Shown here: piece by piece, positions 1 to 10,248 of the stretch
Layout: the number at the start of each line of letters is the position of its first letter
Position numbering within the stretch: position 1 is the first letter of the stretch
DNA from: Himantopus leucocephalus
Taxonomy: Eukaryota; Chordata; Aves; Charadriiformes; Recurvirostridae
Reading direction: 5' to 3'
Assembly (NCBI GenBank): GCA_003993805.1
Contig: RSEF01000002.1
Location: forward strand, 10,289,463-10,353,462
Length of the DNA: 64,000 nucleotides
Notes under the pieces: generated by a model
Databases searched by the model: none
What the model was told of the DNA's origin: nothing
Seen by the model: the letters and a program-made list of their open reading frames with translations, nothing else
Program-made: the position numbers and the translations under genes

Positions 1-1685
1 CATTTCCAAATCAGGTGTATGGAGTACTTTGAAGGAATATTTTAAATAATGAGGCAAGCAGCTAGATTCCTCGGTCCTATTGATTTGAAATGGGGGTACT
101 TCTCAAAAAAGGTCTGGTCAATGGAGCATACAGAACAAGCTGGCCAACCAGGCAGGGGTCATCTTCTTCAGGGTGGGCTGAATCACACTTAAGGTCCATT
201 GACTGTGTGACCACACTTCACACTGCACTGGCTGTCGACAGAGGGGAATTGGGCACCTCTATTAAACTGTCTCAACCAAGGAGTCTTCATCTTGAGCTGA
301 GTCACACTCCTGAGCTCCTTCAGTAGCCACATAATGTGAAATTCATCTCCTCCTTAAAGAGGTTAGGGGACTAGCACTAGCATTTAACATTTTCACATCA
401 TTTTCATAGTCAGACACAAATCCCATGAAAATAACTTTCCAGTTATTTAGATGAATGTTTCATAGAGTAAAAGGTAAATATAGAAAATACAATTATCCTA
501 GTAATCATATATTCAGTCAAAACTAGAATTTTAAGTAATTTTGTTGTCAGAAATACAGGCGAAAGAGCTCTGTAATTCATCAGACTCTTACAAAAGCTTT
601 TCAAGAGTACTACCAAATGTCTCCAAAGTCCATAGCAAATGTTAACTTAGTTTAGTAATGAGATGTCTCACTCATTTGGCTGTAATGAACATTCTTCTCT
701 AATCTCAAACTACGTAGATCATGTTTGGAGATACAGTAAAACAAACAATATTTCCTTGGAGCAGACCTGTTAAAGACTGACAGATCATTTACTACAGCTA
801 TTCAGGACAAAGTGCCATCTGTTAATGCTTGTCCATGTAGTAGGGAAATAACTAAAGAACCCAGCAGTGTAAAAACTCAAGTTCTACTACACTGCACTAA
901 CGGAGATCCCAGTAAATAGCAATGAAAGGATTAAAACTGCCTTGGGATTAATAAAATAAATGAATCCTGTGAAGTACTTTTTAAACATTTCTCATTTTAA
1001 AGATACAAAATATGAGCAATTTAATTTTCTCTTGACTTGGCTTGTCTTTGAAGCTTTTGTTTTCTACTCAAGCCAAGACTGTCTTTATGAATGTAAAGAA
1101 CATTTCAGCAGCATTTTTACTCTATACCTAAGTATACCAGCAAAAGATTATTTTAAATGCTTGGAGCACAAAATCTATTTCCTCTGTAAAATCAATTTTT
1201 ATGTGGATCAGACATAGCCTGTTGCTGTAGGACAGCCGCTGTAACAGAGGAGAGCATTGTTCTTGCTGTGAACTGATGCACTGCAGTTTCTACAGGTTCT
1301 TGGATCCTTTGAACAAAGTGTGACAAAAATGTGAGATGCTTTATATCTGGACTTGGAAAAATACAGTACAAGATCTTTATCTGATGTGCTACTCCCTATC
1401 TGGCACTCATATATCCCATGAAAAACAGTTCAGTATTGTGGCTGAATTGGTATCAGCAGCTTCTCTCTAAAGAACAGCTTAATCAAATCTGAGGTCACTT
1501 CACAACCTGACTGCTGGGGAAGTGTTATTAATGATCTTCCAGATATTTACATGCTGGGAGTCTAGAGGTTTTATACAGACATATGTTGAAAAAAACGCCC
1601 CACCTTTTCTGAAAAAAGAAAAAGAAAAATCCCAAAAAATTCTTGGGGGTTTAAACTTTCTATCGTATTTCCTATTTCTTTATTT

Positions 1686-1707
1686 GGGGGGGCGGGGGGA
1701 GGTGGGG
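1686..1707 (+). other. G-rich run, possible G-quadruplex
   Basis: A stretch of seven G, C, six G, A, GG, T, four G contains enough guanine runs for a four-stranded G-quadruplex. The G-rich strand is the non-template strand for a minus-strand-independent reading only. The DPP6 transcript would carry the C-rich complement, so any effect would be at the DNA level. Confidence 0.4.
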
Positions 1708-2303
1708 AGTTTATTTTCATCTTTGTTTTATTTCATTTGGGGGACGGGAGCACAGAGCCAGACAAAGTAATAGTATTATGCACAAGTTACATTGTCAGAA
1801 GAATTACGTGACACAAATGTCTGTCAAAACAGAAGATTAAACTGCATCAGGTAGTTTCTCCCCATTCTGTGCTCAATGTAAGCTTTCATTGTTTTAATTA
1901 CTCCATCAACAACTTAATTTTATTTTTCACCTTTCTTACATGTGCAAATAGCTGCAGAGTAACATAGATAATTTTGTCAAATTTAGCTTAAATGACTTAA
2001 AAGTCCTATCTGCATGATTTTACTTCTAAATGGACATAGGCACTTTTAATAAAATGACCTTTGATCTTCTGTTTTCAACAGTGGACTTCTTTCCTGTCTA
2101 GAAGATAAGAAAGCAACCACTGTACTGCTTAAAATCATCACCAGTCTCAAAGCGGGGTATGATGGACTACCTCTGAGGCTGACGAGTCTCACACAGATAC
2201 TGTCAGTGGGTGAATGTCCACTAGCATCAGCTTTTCAACTCTTTTAAATCCAGGTAAATTGCAGGCTAAGAACTGTGGGACCTACCAGAGAAGATGGCAT
2301 CTT

Positions 2304-2650
2304 CATAGAATCATAGAATCATAGAATGGTTTGGGTTGGAAGGGACCTTAAAGATCACCCAATTCCAACCCCCCTGCCATGGGCAGGGACACCTCCCGCT
2401 AGACCATGTTGCCCAAAGCCCCATCCAGCCTGGCCTTGAACACCTCCAGGATGGGGCAGCCACAACTCTGGGCAATTTGTTCCAGTGCCTCACCCGCCTC
2501 ACAGTAAAGAATTTCTTCCTAATATCTAATCTGAATCTCCCCTCTTCCAGTTTGGAGCCTTTACCCCTCGTCCTATCACTACATGACCTTGTAAAAAGTC
2601 CCTCCCCAGCTTTTTTGTAGGCGTCCTTCAGATGCTGGAAAGCTGCCACT
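2304..2650 (-). repeat. CR1 LINE 3' tail, relatively young copy
   Basis: The left edge is three tandem copies of the CR1 terminal octamer (catagaat), followed by the GGTTTGGGTTGGAAGGGACC block and the typical 'ccatgggcagggacacc' and 'ccatccagcctggccttgaac' segments. The element is in minus orientation, with its 3' end at 2304, the same direction as DPP6 transcription. Similarity fades near 2650, consistent with 5' truncation. ORFs on both strands here are repeat-derived. Confidence 0.95.
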
Positions 2651-2805
2651 TGTTTACTACTGAGAAACTCTTTTCTATAATACAAATCATGCCATCTTCC
2701 AAGTACCTTTCTCGGGTCTGGAAATCAGTTTTTCTCTTTGGGGAGAAAAACAATGAAACAAAAAACCTACCAAAAACTTGAGCACAAAGAGAAGATCACT
2801 ATTAC

Positions 2806-2844
2806 CTGTCTGTGCAGCCAGCCTTCACTTTCATCTTCATGTTT
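2806..2844 (-). CDS. DPP6: DPP6 small coding exon F (13 codons)
   Basis: This exon of only 39 nt is too short to be caught by ORF length. On the minus strand, TTGTTTTAG is followed by 13 codons, KHEDESEGWLHRQ, then CAG|GTAATAG. It is phase 0 on both sides. After exon E it gives VCTK-KHEDESE.WLHRQ, which matches the DPP6 sequence remembered from mammals, with Gly where I remember human Ala. The symmetric phase means that skipping it would remove 13 residues from the propeller without a frameshift. The next expected exon (starting NEEPVFSKDG in human, from memory) is not found in positions 1-2805, so it lies before the window. Confidence 0.93.
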
Positions 2845-3394
2845 CTAAAACAAAACAAGATCATTAAATACCATACTTCACATGTATTACATTTTACTTA
2901 TCAGCTTAGGAAGCAGTTGGATTGAATCTGAAAAGTTCTGCAGAAGCACAAAGGGACTGTTTAAATATCTGCTTCAGGAGTATAATCCAGTGACTGCTCT
3001 CCTTGTCTCTCCTCTCTGATGAATAAGCGTGCACTCATTCAAGAAAGCATTTTACTCATACAGGTAAAACATACATAATCCACAAGATATATTATTCCCC
3101 AAAGAAATGAAGTTCGTTATGAAATAAATAAAGATTGAAATGAAAGTTGTTAAGAAAAGACTCTGCACTGTCCTCTGTGCACAGTATTGCATCATTTTTT
3201 CAAGGGACAGATGTGTCAGAACGCTTTTCTGCTGTGGAAACGCCTATGCCAGTTTAAAAGATGGTATCTGCTAATGCTTACACAGGTTATGTCAATAAGC
3301 CATTTACACTAGTGTGTCTATAGGAAGGATTAATTAAGTACAATTAAAATGTGGGTATATAAGCATAAGCCATTTTTAATGCCATTCAATATGC

Positions 3395-3585
3395 AGAATC
3401 ATAGAATTGTTTGAGTTGGAAAAGACTTTCAAGATCATTGAGTCCAACTGTAAACCTAACGCTGCCAAGTCCACCACTAAATTGTGTTCCTAAGTGCCAC
3501 TTCTACACGTCTTTTAAATACCTCCAGGGACGGCGACTCAACCACTGCCCTGGGCAGCCTGCTCCAGTGCTTGACAACCCTTTCA
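3395..3585 (-). repeat. CR1 LINE 3' tail, older diverged copy
   Basis: It begins 'agaatcatagaat' then 'gtttgagttggaaaagac', with 'tcattgagtccaac' and 'ccactgccctgggcagcctg' further in. This is the tail of a more diverged CR1 subfamily, in minus orientation, inside the short intron between exons E and F. Confidence 0.88.
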
Positions 3586-3706
3586 ATGTGTGTGTGTGCT
3601 TGTGCAGGTATACAGCTATTTTGAGCCAAGTAATCACTCTCTTACACACACACACGCACACACAGAGTGTTCCTGCCTTTCTAGAGGGCGTAAAAAAAAA
3701 AAAAAA
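3586..3706. repeat. TG/CA simple repeat followed by an A-run
   Basis: A TG run (about 3586-3605) and a CA run (about 3643-3664) lie 40 bp apart in opposite sense, followed by about 16 A at 3691-3706. These are low-complexity sequences beside the CR1 tail. Confidence 0.75.
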
Positions 3707-3856
3707 GTAAATATTGCAAACATTGTTTATATTCTCTGCTCACCTAAATAAACGTGTGCCAGCTGATTTGTTGCCAGGTAAGATAACTGAAATACCTTCT
3801 CCTTGCATGGGTTACGGAAACCGATGGCAAGCGACCATTTGGCTCATCTCTCCTAC

Positions 3857-3980
3857 CTTTGTGCAGACTCCCGTGGTGGCGTCGCACAGCGTCAGGATAG
3901 ACACGTTCTGGGCCCTGTTCAGCCAGTTTACTGCCACCTTGGTGCTGGTTGCCCATTTCACCATGGTTATGTAGTAGTCC
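3857..3980 (-). CDS. DPP6: DPP6 internal coding exon E (beta-propeller, N-glycosylation sequon)
   Basis: This exon of 124 nt supplies one base that completes the Arg codon begun in exon D, then 41 codons. The product starts [20 protein letters not shown], contains [17 protein letters not shown] and ends VCTK. The Asn-Val-Ser sequon lies 85 residues after the exon C sequon. That is exactly the spacing of the human N319 and N404 sites as I remember them, which anchors the residue numbering. DPP10 has 'TVCETTTGACSK' here, so the paralogue is excluded. The acceptor is TGTTTGCAG|G and the donor is AAG|GTAGGAG, phase 0. A 184-codon plus-strand ORF crosses this exon in antisense; it is a chance reading frame. 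Confidence 0.97.
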
Positions 3981-4149
3981 CTGCAAACACAGACATAGGT
4001 AAAACAAATCACGACACTGACATCCTAATGAATTGCCACATGGCAGAGCAGTCAGAGGCTGCTGCAGGCAAATGGTCCAGGAGAGATCTCTGGTTATTAA
4101 GAATGCTGCGTCTTGATGTCTCTAGGCTTCCTTATGTATGGATTTCAAC

Positions 4150-4172
4150 CCCTAAAAATGACATTTTTAGGG
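4150..4172. other. 23-bp palindrome with inverted MEF2-like halves
   Basis: Arms CCCTAAAAATG and CATTTTTAGGG are exact reverse complements around a single A. Each half resembles the CTAAAAATA core bound by MEF2 factors, with one mismatch. It lies about 170 bp upstream of exon E on the transcript strand. Confidence 0.5.
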
Positions 4173-6817
4173 CTGTGCAGGTGTTTTATCTGCCACTTCT
4201 GAAAGTCATTTTCGGAGAAGAGATGAATGCTGAGATAAAGAATCTTTCAAGCTATTCCGTCTTCCAAGAAGGACTCAAATGCCTGGAGCTACAAATTTAT
4301 GCACAGGTGGAAAAGAAATTGCAAACAATTTCCATTCTGAGCGCACTAACTGGCTGACTCAAACCCATCACTGCCAATGGTTGGATTCTTTATGCTTATG
4401 AAGAGTTAATGACATCTAAATATGCCTACTGCACACCAAAATCTCCACGAGTGTTGCATTAAAAGGAAAACAGCAAGAAGGATAGAGTTTAGAGAGACAC
4501 AAGGTTTCTGCAAAGCAGATGCAGCTGGTTGCCGTAAAGACATCAGCAGAGATGTGACAGTTTGCACTAGCAAAACTGCCATCCCACACCCCTGTACCAT
4601 CCTCGATTGCCGGCCATATTCAGGTTGTGATAACACTTGGAGTAAATCACCAGTATGGGCTGCGCAGTCCCATTATCAATATCTTCAGGAAAAGTCCTGC
4701 GCAATAGTGAGCAATGGAACCACTTAGGCTGGGCTGGGCTGGAAAATACAGGATCACAAATCAATACACCGATGGTCGGCTTCTCAGAGCACTTCTGTAC
4801 TCACAGATGTCCACCTCTGCAGGGCTTCACCGCTTTATCTGTAGGGCAAAAGCCTGGCTGAGCTGACAAAGCTAGTGCTGTTATAATATACTGCTGGACT
4901 ATGTGGGCCAAAGTCGTCCTTAAATTATAATATGACTTTTCACAGCATACAGTCTATAAAAAATTTATTAGTTCATTTGTTTGCTATAAAATATGTATAA
5001 GGAACTGTTGCTCTCATTGGAATTAACGTGCTGTGTCACTGGAGAGTACTTTGTGTTCTGGCAAGCGCTCCTGCGTATACTGAAGAGAAAGGGCAAAAGC
5101 GACAAAGGCACGTTTGCCTAGCAAAATAACAAGTTGGAAATTGGTTTTGTAGTTTTCAGTAATATTTAGTGCCTGAATTTGGCTGGGGAAAAATAACAAA
5201 AGACCTCAATGGTTACATCCACTGCACTGGAAGGAAGGATATTTCCAGGTGAGACGACAGCAGTCAGAAAATTCAGTGCCTGAAATAAAATTGCAATTTT
5301 ACTCTTTATCAGCAACAGCATAGGCCCTAAGAGGAAATAAACAACAAAGCAAAATTAAACTGTATAACCATCTCTTCTTTCTCTGCAAAATTAACTGAGC
5401 AGATTCAGTCTTCCCAGAAAAGGAATGTGAATTTAGTACATATTGTGGCTTGGAGCATTTTTTCCATAAATCCAATTTAAAGTTTGAAGGACATATATTC
5501 AATTTTTACATCCCTCTCGCTGTTTGAACACAGGAGCCATAGTTCTTTCTCAGGAACTTTTAATTGTGATTTGAAGTCAAACATTATCTTCCCTGCCACC
5601 CTAGAGATGGGCACAGAGTCTCAATTTCTCTCTGAAGCTTCTCCCAGCCGTCAAGCCCATGGGTACTCCAGCCAGCAGACAACTGCAGATACTTGCATAG
5701 CTATTATCCTCATCTCAGAGTAGTGTGGAGTCTTTAATTTACTTCTCTTCACATTGCTTCTGTAGGACAACCAAGTTTTATGTTTCCCATTTTGCAGAGG
5801 AAAATGAGACAATACGGCGTGATTCATCTCAGTTAATTTTATACATCTGCAGCTCCAACAGCTGCACTGGTTGAGCAGTCAGTGGAGAGAAATGGGGAGC
5901 CAGTGCATTTCCCAAGCCCTCTTCACCTGACCTGAACCAGATTTTATACGGAGCTGATTTAAGGAGAACCTATTTCTTCCCATAGAGCAATATCTAGACC
6001 AGCAGATACCTGACCACTTCGTGTGTAGACATCCACACCACAGCAGGTTACACCCTCCCAAAGGGAAGGAATAACTTGTCTGAGCCCCGTCAGGAAGGGC
6101 GCAGTTATGCTGAGCTTTGCAACGTATTTCCCAATCCCAGTAAAGATGTTGGTGGTTGGGTTTGCAATCATCTGTGACTGGTTACTGTGCAGCGCCCTTA
6201 TTCATACCCTAACTTTACTTGGCTGCTTTCTGGAGGTATGAATCTAAGATATGAGGGATGAATCTACAATAGGAATACTTAAAATATGACAACAGTAATA
6301 AAGCCATAAACACCACAAAGAACAGACAATGTTATATTATGTGGCCAAGTGACAGGCAGCAGCCCAGCCCGCAGTCCCTGGGGCACAGCCGGCTCCTGCT
6401 TCTCATCCAGACTCCAGTTGTCTGAGTTTTTCCATTATTTATTTGTTCATGATCTATGCAAGGACCAGTGATGATTTCTGCACTCAGAGGAGATAATGTC
6501 TTTCTTTAATTTGCCACCTGGGATGCAAATATGACGTGAGAAATAAGTTGGATCATGGTCCAATTTTGACCACCTGCTGATGGAACTCTTGGGGTCCAAT
6601 GGTTTTCACCAAAATAAATAATCACCTGCCAGGCATTAGATGTTTTAATACCTTTTTTCCCCTGCAATTTCCACCCCTTCCCTTCCCTTTCTTTTTCTCA
6701 CAGGAAAACACAGCATTGGGGAAAATTTGGCAAAAATACTCAGAATGAAAGATTTTTAACAAGGAAAAATTATCAAAGTTATACATTTTCCCCCAAAATC
6801 TGTTTTCCCATCATCAG

Positions 6818-6818
6818 N
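6818..6818. other. Single ambiguous base (N) before a T homopolymer
   Basis: An isolated N directly precedes a run of T. It is an unresolved base or a closed contig join at a homopolymer. Confidence 0.9.
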
Positions 6819-8868
6819 TTTTTTTTTTTTAAACTGAAAAATATCCCAATTCTGTGGAAAATTTCTGACTTCCTTTAATTCTGAAAGAATAAAGACCCTG
6901 GCATAGCTCCACTTTATTCTCAGCTTTATTAATTGTACTAAACCACTTTGCTCCAGATACAAAGAACACCAAGAAGCTCCGCTCTGTCCATATATCATCT
7001 GCATGAACAGATTGAGCACATTGAAATGCTTCAGATGGGAACACTCTGCTTGAAGATCCTTATCACCAGCTTCCCCTGCTTTGCTGAAACTCCCTTCTGT
7101 AACTAACTGTACAGTACGTCCCCCTTGCCTGTTTTAATGAAATGTCATCACACTAATCCTCTCATTTCAGAAAACATATGCATAATGAAAATGCACCCCT
7201 ATTGCTCTAGGAACACTACTTATATCATGCCCTAGGGATGGAAATTGCCATGGTTTTGATGAAATATACAGAGACCAATTAATTATGATATATTTTGCAT
7301 CATTTTACAATATTGATTGCAACCAAATAAATTACAGCCACCCATAACCTCATAGGACAAATTTATTAACAACACTTGGATCTTGCAGTCTCAAGTTATT
7401 ACCATAATTAAAACATTTCTGAGTCTCTCTGTTTACAGAGTACGCTAGCAACAGATAAATGATATTGTCCAGGAGCTGCAGTTCTGATATTGTGATTGGG
7501 ATACTGTGATGGGGATACTGTGATCCTGAATCGCTGCCTGCTGTATGCAGATCTGAAGTTGGTTTTTCGGAAGGCGAGGGCACTTATGCCCATTCGGTTT
7601 GGTCACAGGTCATACATCGTTTGTTGCATAAAAGGATTTGGAGTATTTTAGAGTTATTCGGTGCAAACATATTCTGAGGCTGACACTAGCTTTCCTGGCA
7701 AAGAAAGGCAACTCCCACCAGAAATAATCCCACTGGTTTAGTATCCTCTCGTCAGATGACTACACAGCCTATCCACACGCCTTATATATTTTCCATGCAT
7801 AACGACGATCACCCCTGCACCCTGCCCTGCCCTCCAAGCTGCCCTTTTTCATTAGCTCTGTGCTGTACCTCTGTCTTTGTTGGCACAGCAACTACAGATC
7901 CAGCAATCCAATTTAGCAATCAGTAAAAAAAGGTGAGCACACACGTTGGTTGGATATTCCTACAAGAATAAGCGATGTGCCTGGGAAGGATGATCTTGCA
8001 GCATTACATGGAGGGGTCACTATGGATAGTTTAGATGCAGAAGCAGAGTCTGATTTCTCTTGGCCTGCTATAAAGCTATTTCAAGTTTCTATCAAAGTTA
8101 CTGAAATCTGGATTTGGACTCTAAACTCCGAGCTTTGCAGGGAGGTGTGCCACCATGCATTACCTAAAGCTGCTTCTCTCCTGAACAACGTGATCTTCTT
8201 TTCAAGTGTTCTCAGACCCACAAACGTAGCTCAGGCTTTGACCACACGCTGAAGTCCAAGCCAAACTTTTAAACTCTTGCTGAATGCAGACTTAAGCACT
8301 TGCTTAATTAGAAATGGGTGTCTAAGTAGTTGGCTGAATTGCAGGCCAACTTCTAAAATACACTTGCCCTAAAAACAGCAAAGAGCTTTCCTTCCTATTT
8401 TTAATGAAGCCTGGGCCACGTATTTGCAGAACGTCTGCCTGGTTTCATTCCCGTGTTCATGTCATGAAGCAGTGAGCTCGTGTTTGCTGTGTTATAGAGC
8501 TGCCATGCTTCTGCTTCATGGTCTTCACACAGGGTGCAGACTATATTCCTTGGACAATGCCTGTCATTACATGTGAAATGAATATGTTAGGGATTTTGGG
8601 ACATACTGCTAAGTTCTCTAAAAATAACCTTACACTGAAGTTAGTCTGGGTCACAGCGGTTTCAAGTAAAAAACTAATAATTTTTTTTCTATAAAAATAC
8701 ATGTAAGAAGAAAAGTAATTCAAAAAATTTTAAACAGACTGACACAAAATTAAACTCCTTGACAGTGGCAGAGAAAGGCACTGTAAAATGATCTTGAAAA
8801 AAGTCAGGGACTGATTTAAATCCCTGACAGAAACGGGGTCCAGCATCCCAGGGCAAGAAAGCACCTAC

Positions 8869-8966
8869 CTCATTCTCTGGTCATCAGGGGGAGTCATTTC
8901 CAGGTCATGGGTAGGTCCGTTCAGACCGATCACATGCAAAGAAATAGTTGGATTTTCCATTCCAGC
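8869..8966 (-). CDS. DPP6: DPP6 internal coding exon D (beta-propeller)
   Basis: This exon of 98 nt has 32 full codons plus two bases of an Arg codon completed in exon E. The product starts [20 protein letters not shown] and ends DDQRM(R). The [15 protein letters not shown] core is essentially the DPP6 sequence of mammals as remembered. A few substitutions (for example Met for Ser after AG, and Gln for Pro near the end) are consistent with divergence between birds and mammals. The acceptor is AAATCCAG|G. It lacks a strong pyrimidine run in the 10 bases next to the exon, with T-rich sequence a little further upstream. The donor is GAG|GTAGGTG, phase 2. By inferred alignment it covers about human residues 347-379. 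Confidence 0.96.
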
Positions 8967-10093
8967 CTGGATTTTAAAATAAGAATAAATTACCATCTCT
9001 TGTACGACACAGAACGGTTTTGATTTGTTAAGCCCCCATGGATTATAAACATGCTTTCCCATTGTACGAGGTCACGGACTGGACTGCTGCAGTTGAGAAA
9101 ACGAGAAAACTGCAACTGCAGTGATGTGGCACCGCGGTGCAGAGGGGTTGGTCGGCACGATCAAGGGGTAATTTTACTTAGGACACCTCTAGCCTTGTTA
9201 AAAAATGCTACCTTTCATGGCGACTAGAAATATTGCTATTTTACGTATCTTTTGATAAAAGCTTGCCTAACAGGATGATGGTAGATACAGGAAAATACTG
9301 ATTCATTTTGCATTGTAGGAAATGGCATCCCCTGCTGAATCACTTACCTTCCACAAAACCTGCATATACGTGCATATCTCTTCTATTAAATTATGGTTCA
9401 ATTTGGACCAACATGTGAGGTTTTAGGTAATAATTAGTGCATAAAGCGAGACACCCAGAAGAGATGACTGCAGCACAGTGCACTTCTGCACTGTCTTATA
9501 GTAGAACACGACAGCAATAGCGGCAGCTGCGCATCGATAGCGGCGGAGAGCTGCGCTGGTGCTGTGTACCCGCTGCAGGACTGCTCTACAGCTCTCTGCA
9601 ATGAAGGAGAGACCTGCTCTGAAGTCTTTTCTGTCTTTCACTGTGTTCTTTGTAATGCTCAGGCACAACATGGCTCCAAAACCAGGCTAGCTCCTCTGAT
9701 GTTAGGCCATCCTGGATATTCTAAGGAAGCCCAAATACTACATCTTCCTTCTATATAAATGGAAATGTATCTAAATGTAGTAATGCCGGCTTCCAAACTC
9801 TCAGACACCTACCTAGCATGGAAGCACAATTGCTTTAGTGTGGGTACAAAGCAAGAATTTTTAAATTTTATTTTCACTGTACTTAGAATGACTAACACTT
9901 GAATCAGAAAAGTGCAATTTTACAAATGCAACTAAAGAGTAATGAAGACCACATTCAGTGGGGAACAGCTGATCTTCCCTTAGATCTGTTTATTTTCATT
10001 GCTTATGAATGTGCACTATTATACAGTCTCCTGTCTGAGCCTATTGGAAAAACAGGATAGAACAACAGGACTGTTTGTTTTATTTTCTCTTAC
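8967..10093 (-). other. DPP6: DPP6 intron between exons C and D (about 1.1 kb)
   Basis: A small intron with no repeat of known family recognised. A locally GC-richer patch lies near 9505-9600. No gene is seen. Confidence 0.88.
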
Positions 10094-10248
10094 CTTGGGA
10101 TAATGATACGTTTTAACAGTAGGGTAAAGGCTGCCAGTGTATACCGGGATCTCCATGGTAGGGACTCGGGAGGCATTAATTGTTGCATATGCTAACCTGG
10201 TGCCATCAGGAGACCACCAATGAGCAATATGAGTCTTCAAGATCTCCT
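10094..10248 (-). CDS. DPP6: DPP6 internal coding exon C (beta-propeller, N-glycosylation sequon)
   Basis: This exon of 155 nt contributes two bases that complete a split Glu codon, then 51 codons starting [20 protein letters not shown] and ending [11 protein letters not shown]. With exon B it gives the contiguous WLYE-E-EILK typical of DPP6. The 'HWWSPDG.RLAY' motif is a canonical beta-propeller strand of the S9B family. An Asn-Ala-Ser sequon at exon residue 24 aligns with a known glycosylation site of the human protein (N319, from memory). The acceptor is ATTAG preceded by a very long T/A-rich tract on the transcript strand (10251-10281). The donor is AAG|GTAAGAG, phase 0. Exon D follows after only 1.1 kb. 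Confidence 0.97.

Larger units (their letters stand above)
1..2805 (-). other. DPP6: DPP6 intron downstream of exon F (partial)
   Basis: This is AT-rich intron sequence and no coding exon is recognised. It contains a G-rich run near 1686-1707 and a CR1 3' tail at 2304-2650. Short ORFs here lack similarity to anything known to me. Confidence 0.85.
2845..3856 (-). other. DPP6: DPP6 intron between exons E and F (about 1.0 kb)
   Basis: A short intron holding an older CR1 tail, a TG/CA microsatellite and an A-run. No gene is seen. Confidence 0.9.
3981..8868 (-). other. DPP6: DPP6 intron between exons D and E (about 4.9 kb)
   Basis: No exon is recognised. It contains a 23-bp near-perfect palindrome (4150-4172), an isolated N in a T-run at 6818, and a small tandem repeat of 'gggatactgtgat' near 7497-7523. 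ORFs of 60-100 codons look random. Confidence 0.85.

Noticed and set aside
2311..2685. ORFs on both strands (94-124 codons)
   Set aside because: Both lie almost entirely inside a CR1 3' tail, which is repeat-derived and does not encode a host protein.
3803..4357. Longest ORF in the window (184 codons, plus strand)
   Set aside because: It runs antisense through DPP6 exon E and into flanking intron. It has no recognisable domain, and its length is explained by the coding constraint of the opposite strand.
8270..8345. 'cttaagcacttgcttaatta ... gctgaattgcaggcc' resembling an ancient amniote interspersed repeat
   Set aside because: The resemblance is to a motif seen in old amniote repeats, but it is too short and diverged to name without a library search.
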